Below are positions 18,176-28,593 of a DNA stretch of 64,000 nucleotides, piece by piece; position 1 is the first letter of the stretch; every line of letters starts with the position of its first letter. Origin of the DNA: Terriglobia bacterium (GTDB lineage Bacteria; Acidobacteriota; Terriglobia; Bryobacterales; Bryobacteraceae); contig JAIQEX010000004.1 in assembly GCA_020073615.1 (NCBI GenBank), forward strand, positions 49,804-113,803, in the 5' to 3' direction. The notes under the pieces were generated by a model. That model ran no database searches and was not told where the DNA came from. It saw only the letters and a list, made by a program, of their open reading frames with translations. The position numbers and the translations under genes were made by a program.

Positions 18176-20929
18176 CTATGCCTGCTCCTTCCCGGCCCGG
18201 CGGATGGTCCGCAGGTCCGCGGCGGTGGGCGTGTACTTCACGATGTCCACGCGCGCATCGCGGTTATTCCCGGTGGGCCCCCAGTAGTTCAGCCGGAAAT
18301 TCACGTGGCCATAACCGCCCACCAGTTGCGTCGGTTTGATCTTGATGACCGTGGGCGATTGCCATCCGCCCTGCAGGAAGCCCAGGTAGCGCTCCCACCC
18401 GTGGTACATAGTAAGCCGCTTGCGCTTCTCCCCGGGCAGTATCTGCACTTTACTCACGAAGGCGCCGTTGTCGTTGAATACCTTCACCCAGTCGTTATCC
18501 TGTATGTGGCGCTCCTTCGCGTCGTCGGGGTGCATGTAGACGATGGGGATGCCGCGCTGCAGGCGCAACTGGTAGCGCGCGTCGCGCCACGTCGAGTGGA
18601 TCGACCACCGCCCGTGGGGCGTGTTCCAGAAGAACGGATACTTCGCGCTTTCGCCCAGCGGTTCCTTGTGGACCGGAAGCTGTTCGCCGAAATCCAGAAA
18701 CCAGGGATGGTCCAGGTAGAACTGCTGCCGTCCGGTAAGGGTTCGCCACGGACGTTTGTTCTCCACCTGGTGCTGGAACGGCGTGTAGGCCTGGCCTTCG
18801 CGGATGTCGCTGTTCCAGGCTTCCTCATCGATCTTCAAAAAGCGCTGCGGATGCTGCTTAAGCTGCTCGAAGGTCATGCCCTTGGTTTCGGGCGAACCAT
18901 CCATGATGAAGTTCGCCCCATCCTCGGCCTGCTGGAACCTGCCATTGGCGCTCCAGGCGTCGTAGGTCTTGGTGAAGTCGCGGTCCCAGCCGAACTGCTC
19001 GTCGTGGTACGGCGCCAGCTTCCGTTCGCCGGCGATCTGTGACATCTTCCTGGCGAGGTCGCGGAAGATCTCCCAGTCGGGCTTGGATTCGTACAGCGGT
19101 TCGAGGACCTTGTTGAACGGGTGGATATAACTGTGGCAGTCGGTGGAGCTGATGTCGGACTTCTCGTAGTAACTGGCGGCTGGCAGAACCACGTCTGAGT
19201 GCAGCGCCGTGGTATCCATGCGGTAATTCAAGTCTACGATCAGGTCCAGGTCCTTCCACAGCGATTTCAGGATGTACTCGTTGCCCTTGGCCTGGTTGAG
19301 ATAGTTGGCGCGCCACACGATGAGGGCGCGCGGCTTCTGCTGCCGGTTCTTGGGATAGAGCGGCATCCAGCCGTTCTTGACGCTTTCGTCTATGTAGTGC
19401 TCAATGGGCTTGCCGTTGTACAGGTGCGGGTCGTGGTTGGAGGAGTGCGTGTAAGTCCACAGCGTCATGTTCTGCATGCGCTGCTTCTTCACGCCCTCGG
19501 GAAACGCGTAGGCGCGGAATCCGCGCTCCGGCCAGACGCGCTCCTGTCCCACATAGTGATTGAAACCGCCGCCGTTCTTGCCGGTGTTGCCGCTAAGTGC
19601 CACCAGCAGGATGAGCGAGCGGTTGATGAGGTCGTTGTGAAACCAGTGGTTTGTGCCCGCGCCGTGGATGATCATGGCCGGCTTGCGGGTGGCGAACTCG
19701 TGCGCGAACTGCCGGATATCGTTGAGCGCCAAGCCGGTAGTTTCGGCCACTGACTCCAGTGTATAAGGCGCCAGCTTCTGGCGGAGCAACTCGAACACCG
19801 TGGTTACTTCACCATCCGAGTAATGCAGGTCGGGATCGGCGCCCTGGAGCGCGATCGTCTTCTCCTTCGACCCCATAGACCCCGGCGCTTCGTGCCGCTT
19901 GCCGGTCTTGGCGTCCTGGAAGAAGAAGACATCGTTGACGTTGGGCGGGCGCACGAAGCGGCTGGTGCGCTTGTCGACCAGCAGCGCGAGGTCGGTCTGC
20001 TCCTTCACGTAGGGCGCGTCGTAGAGATTGTGGTCGACGATGTATTTGGCCACGCCGAGGGCGAGCGCTGCGTCGGTGCCCGGCTGGATCGCCAGGAACA
20101 GGTCCGCGTGGATCATGGACGAGTTGAAATCGGGCGAAATCCCTACGACCTTGGCGCCGTTGTAGCGTGCCTCCCAGGCAAAGTGAGCGTCGGGGATGCG
20201 CGTCTGCGAGATGTTACTGCCCCAGAGCACGATGTACTTGGAGTTGAACCAGTCGGCGCACTCGCAGCTCTCGGTCTGCACGCCCCAGGTGAGCGGCTCG
20301 CCCGGCGGCAGGTCGCAGTACCAGTCGTAGAAAGAACAGAACACCCCGCCGGTGTAGTGGGCCAAACGCGAGCCCGCGCAGAAGGAAACCGGGCTCATGG
20401 CCGGAATCACACTGAAGTAGGTGTTGGTATCCGGGCCGTAGTTATAGATGTTATCGAGTAGCTTGCCGGCAATCAGCGTGAGCGCTTCGTCCCAGGTGGC
20501 CTTGCGCCACTTCCCTTCCCCGCGCTCGCCGGCGCGGATGAGGGGCGAACGCAGGCGCTGCGGGCCGTAGACGTATTCCGTGAAGCAGGCGCCCTTCTGG
20601 CAGCCGCGCGGGTTGTAATCCGGCAGGTCGGCGGAGATGCGCGGGTAGTCGCCCGCCTGTTCTTCGCGGATCATGACGCCGTTGCGCACGTACACGTTCC
20701 AACTGCACGAGCCGGTGCAGTTGGCCGAGTGCGTGGAGCGCACCACCTTGTCCCAGGTCCACTGCTTGCGGTACAGGTCTTCCCACCCGCGGTAGGGGTA
20801 GGCGTGCAGCGGATCGAGCGGCCCGGTGAAAGACTCGAGAGCGGGAGTCTCCGCCTTGCGGCATCCGGGAATGGAGGCGCCCAGCGCGGCCAGCGCGCCG
20901 AGTTTGAGGAATTCGCGTCGGTTGTTCAT
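18176..20929 (-). CDS. Type II DMSO reductase family Mo-bis-MGD catalytic (alpha) subunit
   Basis: This is a 917-residue oxidoreductase. A Tat signal (MNNRREFLKLGALAALGASI) predicts periplasmic location. A Cys at residue 23 after SIPG could be lipidated, which is unusual. The FS0 cluster motif is H67-x3-C71-x3-C75-x34-C110, the His-type ligation used by NarG, EbdA and SerA. The Mo-ligand Asp lies in SFYDWYCDLPPGEPLTWG (D202 or D207). The segment NPRGCQKGACF resembles EbdA/DdhA/SerA/ClrA/PcrA more than NarG. Homologues act on nitrate, selenate, chlorate, perchlorate, dimethylsulfide, hydrocarbons or nitrite, so the substrate cannot be named. The start at 20929 overlaps the cytochrome stop (ATGA); the frame is open further upstream, but that part belongs to the cytochrome gene in another frame. 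Confidence 0.92.
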   Translation of the reverse strand: MNNRREFLKLGALAALGASIPGCRKAETPALESFTGPLDPLHAYPYRGWEDLYRKQWTWDKVVRSTHSANCTGSCSWNVYVRNGVMIREEQAGDYPRISADLPDYNPRGCQKGACFTEYVYGPQRLRSPLIRAGERGEGKWRKATWDEALTLIAGKLLDNIYNYGPDTNTYFSVIPAMSPVSFCAGSRLAHYTGGVFCSFYDWYCDLPPGEPLTWGVQTESCECADWFNSKYIVLWGSNISQTRIPDAHFAWEARYNGAKVVGISPDFNSSMIHADLFLAIQPGTDAALALGVAKYIVDHNLYDAPYVKEQTDLALLVDKRTSRFVRPPNVNDVFFFQDAKTGKRHEAPGSMGSKEKTIALQGADPDLHYSDGEVTTVFELLRQKLAPYTLESVAETTGLALNDIRQFAHEFATRKPAMIIHGAGTNHWFHNDLINRSLILLVALSGNTGKNGGGFNHYVGQERVWPERGFRAYAFPEGVKKQRMQNMTLWTYTHSSNHDPHLYNGKPIEHYIDESVKNGWMPLYPKNRQQKPRALIVWRANYLNQAKGNEYILKSLWKDLDLIVDLNYRMDTTALHSDVVLPAASYYEKSDISSTDCHSYIHPFNKVLEPLYESKPDWEIFRDLARKMSQIAGERKLAPYHDEQFGWDRDFTKTYDAWSANGRFQQAEDGANFIMDGSPETKGMTFEQLKQHPQRFLKIDEEAWNSDIREGQAYTPFQHQVENKRPWRTLTGRQQFYLDHPWFLDFGEQLPVHKEPLGESAKYPFFWNTPHGRWSIHSTWRDARYQLRLQRGIPIVYMHPDDAKERHIQDNDWVKVFNDNGAFVSKVQILPGEKRKRLTMYHGWERYLGFLQGGWQSPTVIKIKPTQLVGGYGHVNFRLNYWGPTGNNRDARVDIVKYTPTAADLRTIRRAGKEQA

Positions 20930-22362
20930 GGCTGCTGGCTCCTTGCCGGCGGCTGCCAGCCGCGGATGAAGGCGAGCAGATCGCCGATATCCGTTTCGCT
21001 GAAGCCGGCGCGCCCGAATGCGGGCATGGGTGTGTTCTCGCGCCCCAGGCGGACGGTCTGCGCGATAAAGGCGTCGGTGGCGGCGCGCTGGAAAACGGGG
21101 TTGGCCAGCGCGGGCGCAATCAGCCCCTTTCCGTCCACCCCGTGGCACCCCGCGCACTCCTGGAAGAACAGTGTGCCGCCGCGGTGCGCATCGCCGTGCG
21201 CAGGAGCGGGCGGCAACGGCATGGCCGGCGCCGAAGTTCGCAGATAAGCCACCAGCGCAGCCACCTCGGCCTCGCTCAGCCCTCCGGCCTTGGGGCCCCA
21301 GCCGGGCATGCGCGTACCGGGGCGGCCCTCGCGGATGTTCTCGCCCAGGCACTCGTCGTCCTCGGTGCGGATGAACGCCGCGTTGCGTATGCCCGGCACG
21401 AAGCGCTGAAACTTCTTGTCCCAGCGCGAGTACAAACCGGTGTCGTGACAGGCGGCGCAGTAGCGGTGAAAGAGCGCGGCGCCGTCGGGCGCGGGCGGAT
21501 GGAGCCGCGCGTACTGCTCGTCGATCTTGTCGGGCGCCAGGTACTCGGCGGGCAGATCGCGCGCGCGCAGCGACAGCATGAAAATGGTGAGCGCCTCCAC
21601 CTGCGGCTGCGAGAGCGCGGGCGAAGGCATCAGGCTGCCGGCCACGATTCCCGCGGGGTCGCGGAAATGCTCGGCCAGCCAGTTCCACGTGGTCTGCGAA
21701 CCCTTGAGATTGGCGCGGACAAATTGGTGCTTGGTCTTGAGCCCGACGTTGTTCAGCGCGGGGCCGAGCGGTCCGCCTTTGCCGTCGAGCTTGTGGCAGG
21801 CGTTGCAGCCCTTCTGCTCGAACAGCGCCATGCCCAGCACCAGTTTGTCGGCCGAGCCCGCGGGCAGCGCGCGCGGATTGTGGCAGGAGGCGCAGGTGGC
21901 TTCGGTGAGCGCCGCCGGCAGCAGCGGGTAATCCCAGAAGTAGTCCTCGGCCTTGGCTTCCTGGAAGCTGAGCGCGGCGCCCTGCCCCTGGTGGCACACG
22001 GTGCAGCCGAATTTCTCGACGCGGTGGATGGCCAGCAGCCGCTTGGGATGCGTGCGGTGCGGGTTGGGCTGATCGGCCATGCGCGGGTCGTCAATGCCCA
22101 GATGGCAGGAGACGCAGCGGTCCACCGCGTGCAGCGCGGGGACCGTCACCTGGCGGATCTCAATGGGCAGGCGGCGGGCGGCGGCGCGCCCGGCGGCGTC
22201 CTTGGACTTCGCCTCGAGAATCGCGCGAAAATCCGCCTGGTGCGCGCGCCAGTCGGCGGAGATGTTCTCGCGGACCGCCGCGGCGATGAGGAACAGCAGG
22301 CTCACCAACGAGCAAACCACGGTCACCCATTTGTAGGATCGAGCTGGATCGGCAGGCATCAT
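20926..22362 (-). CDS. Membrane-anchored hexaheme cytochrome c
   Basis: This 478-residue protein has one N-terminal transmembrane anchor (VVCSLVSLLFLIAAAV) and six CxxCH heme c sites: CVSCH at 83, CTVCH at 120, CASCH at 157, CNACH at 186, CAACH at 302 and CAGCH at 403. The last two lie in separate cytochrome-c-like domains, with candidate Met ligands in RMPGWGP and TPMPAFG. The first four form a compact N-terminal multiheme part. The layout resembles multiheme partners of bc complexes in Acidobacteria and relatives. In this operon it lies between cytochrome b and the molybdoenzyme, so it probably carries electrons between them in the periplasm. Confidence 0.9.
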   Translation of the reverse strand: MMPADPARSYKWVTVVCSLVSLLFLIAAAVRENISADWRAHQADFRAILEAKSKDAAGRAAARRLPIEIRQVTVPALHAVDRCVSCHLGIDDPRMADQPNPHRTHPKRLLAIHRVEKFGCTVCHQGQGAALSFQEAKAEDYFWDYPLLPAALTEATCASCHNPRALPAGSADKLVLGMALFEQKGCNACHKLDGKGGPLGPALNNVGLKTKHQFVRANLKGSQTTWNWLAEHFRDPAGIVAGSLMPSPALSQPQVEALTIFMLSLRARDLPAEYLAPDKIDEQYARLHPPAPDGAALFHRYCAACHDTGLYSRWDKKFQRFVPGIRNAAFIRTEDDECLGENIREGRPGTRMPGWGPKAGGLSEAEVAALVAYLRTSAPAMPLPPAPAHGDAHRGGTLFFQECAGCHGVDGKGLIAPALANPVFQRAATDAFIAQTVRLGRENTPMPAFGRAGFSETDIGDLLAFIRGWQPPARSQQP

Positions 22363-22368
22363 TTCCTC

Positions 22369-23898
<1,530 letters not shown>

Positions 23899-23902
23899 GG
23901 CG

Positions 23903-24358
23903 CTATACCCGGAAGCGGGTCCCTTTCGGCACCTGCGTTTCCGCATTCACCTGTAACTGGCCGTCGGGCGAGAGGGCGATTTCGAGCCAGGGCAGCGCCG
24001 CCGGCGCCGGGCCGGCGGATACCGAGCCATCGGTGCGAAAGCGCGAACCGTGGCAGGGGCAGGCGAAGCCCTCGCCTTCGTTAAGTGCGACCACGCAGCC
24101 CAGGTGCGTGCAGGTGGAAGAAATGGCGTGGAAGCCCTCCTCCCCGCGGAACAGATAGAAGCCGCCGGCCTCCATGCGAGTCGCCGAGCCGACGGCGAAC
24201 TGCGCCGGGTCGCCCAGCTTGTAGATCCGCAGCGGTCCGGGCAGCACCGCGGGCTTGGGCAGGCGCATCACGCCGGCGAGCGCGGTGCCCATGGCCGCGA
24301 CGGCGCTCCACAGCGCCGCCAGGCCGAGCAGATCGCGGCGTTTGGGGTTATCAGGCAT
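23903..24358 (-). CDS. Rieske 2Fe-2S protein
   Basis: This 151-residue protein has an N-terminal anchor or Tat-like leader (KRRDLLGLAALWSAVAAMGT) and a Rieske domain. The cluster ligands are in CTHLGC and CPCHGSRF, the canonical CxH...CxxH pair with the two disulfide cysteines. It would take the first electron from quinol in a bc-type complex with the following cytochrome b. The start overlaps the end of the upstream flavoprotein gene by eight bases. Confidence 0.93.
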   Translation of the reverse strand: MPDNPKRRDLLGLAALWSAVAAMGTALAGVMRLPKPAVLPGPLRIYKLGDPAQFAVGSATRMEAGGFYLFRGEEGFHAISSTCTHLGCVVALNEGEGFACPCHGSRFRTDGSVSAGPAPAALPWLEIALSPDGQLQVNAETQVPKGTRFRV

Positions 24359-26228
24359 AAGTCCACTCCTGGCGGAACAGGAAGCGTTCCATGGTGATGG
24401 CGTGGGTGGGACAGCGCTGGGCGCAGAGGGCGCAGCGGATGCAGCGGTCCTCGTCCTTGATGATGGCCGAATCCGCGGGCGCGATTCCGCCGGCCGCCAG
24501 CAGCGATTCGATTTCCTCCGTGCGCTCGAGTTGATCGACGCCCACCAGTTTCAGGCACAGCGTCGGGCAGACATCCACGCAGCCGCCGCACAGGATGCAT
24601 TTTTCGCCGTCGAAGATGGTGTTGACGCCGCAATCCAGGCATCGGCCGGCTTCGCCCGCGGCCTGCACCTCGGTGTAGCCGGTTTCCACCAGGCGCGCGG
24701 CATCGGCCAGGCGCTCCGCGGCCGAGGCGGCCGGAATGTGGGCACGGCGGCGGCTTTCGTAATCCGCTTCGCGGCGATAGTCTTCGAGTTCGAAGTGGAG
24801 CTGCGTCTCTGCGATGCGCACTTCGCGGCCGGTGAGGAAGCGGTAGACGCTGCGCGCCGCCTTCTTGCCGCTGGCGATGGCGTCGATCATCAGGCGCGCG
24901 CCGTACGCCACGTCGCCGGCGGCGAACACCCCCGGCATGCCGGTCTCGAGCGTCTCGGAATTCAGTTGCAGCTTCGCGGCTTCCCCGAGAAACGAAAGGT
25001 CGGGCATCTGTCCCACGGAGAGCAGCACGGTGTCGGCCGCGACGTCGACGGTGTCGCTGTCGTCATACACGGGGGCAAAGCGGCGGTTGGCATCGAAGAC
25101 CGACAGGACGCGGCGGAAGCGCACCCCGGTCACGATCTTGCGGCCGTTCTCCTCGCGGAAGAGAAATTCCTTGGGGCCTAGGCGGTTGTGGCGGGCGATG
25201 CCTTCCTCCTCGCCTTCGATGATCTCGACCTCGTCGGCGGGCATCTCCTCGCGCGATTCCAGGCAGGCCAGGTGCACCTCGCGCACCGCGGCCTGCCGAA
25301 GGGCCACGCGCGAGATGTCGTTTTCGGTCTGGCGCGCCACCAGGCGCTCCGGGTCGTCGTCGCTGTAGCGCACCGCCGAGCGCGAAACGTCGAAGGCCAC
25401 GTTGCCTCCGCCGATCACCACCACGCGGCGGCCAATGGGGATGCGCTCGCCCAGCGACACGGCGCGCAGAAAGTCGATGCCGCCATAGATGCCCTCGGCG
25501 TCGGACCCGGGCAGCGCCAGCATGCGCGCGCGCTTGGCGCCGACGGCGATAATCACGGCGGCAAACTCGCGGCGGAGAGCGGCGAACTCCACGTCGCGCC
25601 CGATTTTGACGCCACACCGGAAGTCGACCCCCAGGCCGCGGATCAAGGCGATTTCGGCGTCGATCAGGTCGCGCGGCAGGCGATAGGCGGGGATGCCGGT
25701 GTAGAGCATGCCGGCCGGCTTGGGCTCGGCTTCGAAGATGGTGGGCGCCATGCCCATCAGGGCGAGATCGTGGGCCGCGGCCAACCCGGCCGGCCCGGAG
25801 CCGACAATGGCCACCTTCCGCCCTTCCGGCTTCCGGTACTCCCGCGCGGCCAGGAAACGCGCCAGGTTGGCCATCTCCTCGAGGCCGTCACAAGCGCCTT
25901 CAGGAAAGGCATCGGGCGCCCGGAAAGGCGCTCCGTAGCGATCGGCGGCGAACCGCTTGAGCGCACGAATGGCGATGGGCTGATCGATGGAACCGCGCCG
26001 GCAGGCGGCCTCACAGGGCGCTCCGCACACGCGCCCGCAGATGGAAGCCAGCGGATTGGGGCCGCGCGCGATGAGGTAGGCGGCTTCGTAATCGCCGGCG
26101 GCGATGGCGCGCACGTAGCCGCGCGCGTCCGTGTGGACGGGACAGGCGTACTGGCACTTGATCTGCCGCCGCCAATACTCCTCGTCGGGGATGGCCGCGG
26201 CGAATCGCGTTACCGCCGGCTGGGTCAC
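24351..26228 (-). CDS. GltD-like FAD/Fe-S oxidoreductase with C-terminal ferredoxin domain
   Basis: This is the first gene of the respiratory operon, 625 residues with a GTG start. An N-terminal Cys-rich part (CQYACPVHTDARGYV, SICGRVCGAPCEAACRRG) matches the Fe-S domain of glutamate synthase small subunit and relatives. Two dinucleotide-binding folds follow (VAIVGSGPAGLAAAHDLA near residue 138 and VVVIGGGNVAFDVSRSA near 268), with GVFAAGDVA near 460. The C terminus adds a Cys pair segment and two 4Fe-4S motifs (CILCGGCVDVCP, CIRCALCAQRCP). Such proteins move electrons between NAD(P)H and ferredoxin-like carriers. There is no signal, so it is cytoplasmic. Its role beside a bc/Mo complex is inferred only. 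Confidence 0.88.
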   Translation of the reverse strand: MTQPAVTRFAAAIPDEEYWRRQIKCQYACPVHTDARGYVRAIAAGDYEAAYLIARGPNPLASICGRVCGAPCEAACRRGSIDQPIAIRALKRFAADRYGAPFRAPDAFPEGACDGLEEMANLARFLAAREYRKPEGRKVAIVGSGPAGLAAAHDLALMGMAPTIFEAEPKPAGMLYTGIPAYRLPRDLIDAEIALIRGLGVDFRCGVKIGRDVEFAALRREFAAVIIAVGAKRARMLALPGSDAEGIYGGIDFLRAVSLGERIPIGRRVVVIGGGNVAFDVSRSAVRYSDDDPERLVARQTENDISRVALRQAAVREVHLACLESREEMPADEVEIIEGEEEGIARHNRLGPKEFLFREENGRKIVTGVRFRRVLSVFDANRRFAPVYDDSDTVDVAADTVLLSVGQMPDLSFLGEAAKLQLNSETLETGMPGVFAAGDVAYGARLMIDAIASGKKAARSVYRFLTGREVRIAETQLHFELEDYRREADYESRRRAHIPAASAAERLADAARLVETGYTEVQAAGEAGRCLDCGVNTIFDGEKCILCGGCVDVCPTLCLKLVGVDQLERTEEIESLLAAGGIAPADSAIIKDEDRCIRCALCAQRCPTHAITMERFLFRQEWTYA

Positions 26229-26263
26229 TATCCTCTTAATAATACGATATTAGGGCCTCAAAC

Positions 26264-26279
26264 AGTGACCAATGTCACA
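26264..26279 (-). promoter_or_regulatory. CRP/FNR-like operator upstream of the respiratory operon
   Basis: On the minus strand this reads TGTGACATTGGTCACT, close to the CRP-type consensus TGTGA-N6-TCACA. It is centred 43 bases upstream of the first start codon (26228). Between it and the gene is an A/T-rich stretch with the hexamers TAATAT and TATTAT that could serve as -10 elements, and AGAGGA close to the GTG. A CRP/FNR-family activator at this position would fit control by oxygen, NO or carbon state. The transcription start is not known, so activation versus repression cannot be told. Confidence 0.5.
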
Positions 26280-26351
26280 GCGCGGTGAACCGGACCATGA
26301 CCAGGGCTCCGCGTCGAGTTGGCGTTCTGGCCGGTCTGAAGCGGAGCCTCG

Positions 26352-27569
26352 TTAGGCATAACTGGAACCGGCCGACCGGTTCCGCCCGCGGCGCTCGCCG
26401 GAGATGCGCTCCAGGTACCCGCTCTGGCGGAAGGCGTCCAGCGGATCGGCCGCCAGTCCTTTCGATTTTGCCCAGTCGCAAATGGCCGGGCGCACGTCGG
26501 TGGAGAAGGCGTCCTTCAGGCAGTTCTCGGCGTCGACCAGCAAACAGGCCTCCTGGCGCAGCGCCAGCTTCTCGTGGTCCACCAGCGCCGCCTTGGCGTA
26601 CAGTTCCATGGCGGTGGTCACCGTCTGGATCATCGCTTCGATCTTGCCCTTGAGGTTGTGGCTCTGGTCGACCATGTACGCGATATCGGCGCGCCGCCCG
26701 GTCTCCCATTCGAAGTGCAGGATCTCATGGAAAATGCGGAACACCTGGTAGGGGTCGATGGAGCCGAGCGTGAGGTCGTCGTCGGCATAGCGCCGGTCGT
26801 TGAAGTGGAAGCCGCCGAGCATGTTCAGATCCAGCAGCCAGGCCACGATCTGCTCGATGTTCTGCGCCTGGTAATGATGACCGGTATCGACCAGCACGCG
26901 GGCGCTAGGGCCGGCGGATTGCGCCAGCAGCAGGGCCATTCCCCAGTCGGCGATGTCGGTGTGGTAGAAGGCGGGCTCGAACGGTTTGTACTCCACCAGC
27001 ATGCGCTGGCCGGGGGCGAGCAGGGCGTGCACTTCGCGCAAGCCCTCTTCGAACCACTGGCGGCGGCGGCGAATATTCTGCGTGCCGGGGTAGTTGGAGC
27101 CATCGGCAAACCACAGCGACAGGTCGCGGCTGCCGAGAAACCGCGCGATCTCGATGCAGTGGGCGATATGTTCGCGCGCCTGGCGGCGCACGGCGGGATC
27201 GGGATTGCCCAGCGAGCCGTACTTGTAGGCCTGGTCCTGAAAGACGTTGGGATTGATGGAGCCGGCGCGGAGCCCGTATTTTTGGGCGAGGGCATGGACC
27301 GCGGGAGCGCTCGCGGTCCCCTGCGGCAGGTCCCACAGCACGTGCAGCGCGATCGTGGGGCACACACCGGTCCAGCGATGCACCTGGGCGGCGTCGCTGA
27401 ACTTCTCCTCGATGGTGACGGCCGCGGCCGGCTGGACGAACTTGCCGAAACGCGTACCGGTGTCGGCGAAGCCCCAGGAGGGAAGCTCGATGCGAAACTC
27501 GTTCAGCGCCTCGCCGACGACGTCGGCCTGCCGGGATGGGAGCAAGGTGCGGTCCGCCTGTCGACCCAT
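26352..27569 (-). CDS. L-rhamnose isomerase-like sugar isomerase (TIM barrel)
   Basis: This sugar isomerase of about 405 residues resembles the Pseudomonas-type L-rhamnose isomerase. Matching stretches are IELPSWGFADTGTRFGKF, SINPNVFQDQAYKYGSLG, LSLWFADGSNYPGTQNI, LVEYKPFEPAFYHTDI, VLVDTGHHYQAQNIEQIVA, GGFHFNDRRYADDDLTLG and MVDQSHNLKGKIE. These include the usual Glu/Asp/His metal-binding residues of this xylose-isomerase-like fold. It should interconvert L-rhamnose (or a related aldose) and the ketose. The start is placed at ATG 27569; an in-frame ATG at 27629 would overlap the divergent ferrochelatase. No rhamnose kinase or aldolase is adjacent. Confidence 0.85.
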   Translation of the reverse strand: MGRQADRTLLPSRQADVVGEALNEFRIELPSWGFADTGTRFGKFVQPAAAVTIEEKFSDAAQVHRWTGVCPTIALHVLWDLPQGTASAPAVHALAQKYGLRAGSINPNVFQDQAYKYGSLGNPDPAVRRQAREHIAHCIEIARFLGSRDLSLWFADGSNYPGTQNIRRRRQWFEEGLREVHALLAPGQRMLVEYKPFEPAFYHTDIADWGMALLLAQSAGPSARVLVDTGHHYQAQNIEQIVAWLLDLNMLGGFHFNDRRYADDDLTLGSIDPYQVFRIFHEILHFEWETGRRADIAYMVDQSHNLKGKIEAMIQTVTTAMELYAKAALVDHEKLALRQEACLLVDAENCLKDAFSTDVRPAICDWAKSKGLAADPLDAFRQSGYLERISGERRGRNRSAGSSYA

Positions 27570-27596
27570 GATAAACTCACAGAACTGGGAGACAAG

Positions 27597-28580
27597 TTGC
27601 GGGAGAAAATCGGAGTAGTCCTGTTTCAACTGGGGGGGCCGGATTCGCTCGACGCCGTCGAGCCTTTTCTGTATAACCTGTTTTGCGATCCGGACATTAT
27701 CGACTTTCCGTTCGCGCGCATCGCGCGGCAGCCGCTAGCGCGGCTGATTGCTTCGCGGCGGGCGCGGCACGTGGCGCATCACTACGCCGAGATCGGCGGC
27801 AAGAGCCCGCTGCTGGAGCATACGCTGCGGCAGGCGGCGGCACTCGAGGCCGAATTGCGGCTGGATTTCGACGCCCGCGTGGCCGTGGCCATGCGCTACT
27901 GGCATCCGTTCACCGAAGAGGCGGTCCGCCAGATGGAGCGGCACGCGCCCGCGGAGATGGTGCTGCTGCCCCTGTATCCGCAGTATTCCCGCACCACCAC
28001 AGGGAGCAGCTTGCACGAATGGGATCGCCGCTGGAACGGGCGGCGGGACTGTTCCATCCACATTGTCGAGGAGTTTCACCAGGAGAGCGCCTACCTGGAT
28101 GCGGTGGTGGAATCAGTGGACCGTTCGCTCGCCGGGTTCGACGATCCGCGCGGCGTCGACGTGGTCTTCAGCGCGCACAGCCTGCCGGTGGCGGTGGTGG
28201 AGGCGGGCGATCCCTACCAGCGGCAGATCGAGCGCACGGTGGAGCTGGTATGGCAGCGCGGCCGCTGGCCGGGGCGGCGGCATCTCTGCTACCAGAGCAA
28301 GGTGGGGGCGTCGAAATGGCTGCGTCCTTCGATGCACGAGACCGTGCGGCGCCTGGCGGCGGAAGGGCGCCAGCACGTGCTGGTAGCACCGATATCGTTC
28401 GTCTCCGATCACGTGGAAACGCTGCACGAGATCGCCATCGAGCACCGCGCGCAGGCGCGCACCCTGGGGATCGCGGATTTCCGGATGACGCCGGGGCTGA
28501 ACGATGCGCCGCGCTTCATCGGCGCGCTGGCTGGGCTGGTGCGGAGCCGCGTGACGGCGCCCGCGTGCCGCTGCGCCTGA
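27597..28580 (+). CDS. hemH: Ferrochelatase
   Basis: This enzyme inserts iron into protoporphyrin (or coproporphyrin) to make heme. The 327-residue chain has the chelatase layout: IGVVLFQLGGPDSLDAVEPF and LYNLFCDPDIIDFPF at the N terminus, AMRYWHPFTEEAV, LPLYPQYSRTTTGSS, VVFSAHSLPV (the catalytic His in SAH) and LVAPISFVSDHVETLHEI (with the conserved Glu). The start is TTG at 27597, chosen because GGGAG lies eight bases upstream and the family motif begins a few residues later. It is divergent from the isomerase gene with only 27 bases between starts, so promoters must overlap coding sequence. Confidence 0.92.
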   Translation: MREKIGVVLFQLGGPDSLDAVEPFLYNLFCDPDIIDFPFARIARQPLARLIASRRARHVAHHYAEIGGKSPLLEHTLRQAAALEAELRLDFDARVAVAMRYWHPFTEEAVRQMERHAPAEMVLLPLYPQYSRTTTGSSLHEWDRRWNGRRDCSIHIVEEFHQESAYLDAVVESVDRSLAGFDDPRGVDVVFSAHSLPVAVVEAGDPYQRQIERTVELVWQRGRWPGRRHLCYQSKVGASKWLRPSMHETVRRLAAEGRQHVLVAPISFVSDHVETLHEIAIEHRAQARTLGIADFRMTPGLNDAPRFIGALAGLVRSRVTAPACRCA

Positions 28581-28593
28581 CCCGCGCCGCTAC

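Noticed and set aside
18176..20929. Naming the Mo-enzyme as respiratory nitrate reductase NarG
   Set aside because: Cluster spacing and the YDWY region fit, but NPRGCQKGAC and the heme b gamma subunit fit the EbdA/DdhA/SerA/ClrA group better. No substrate can be fixed from sequence alone.
20930..21997. Upstream extension of the Mo-alpha frame to 21997
   Set aside because: The extra part overlaps the hexaheme cytochrome in another frame and contains no conserved residues; the Tat leader at 20929 marks the start.
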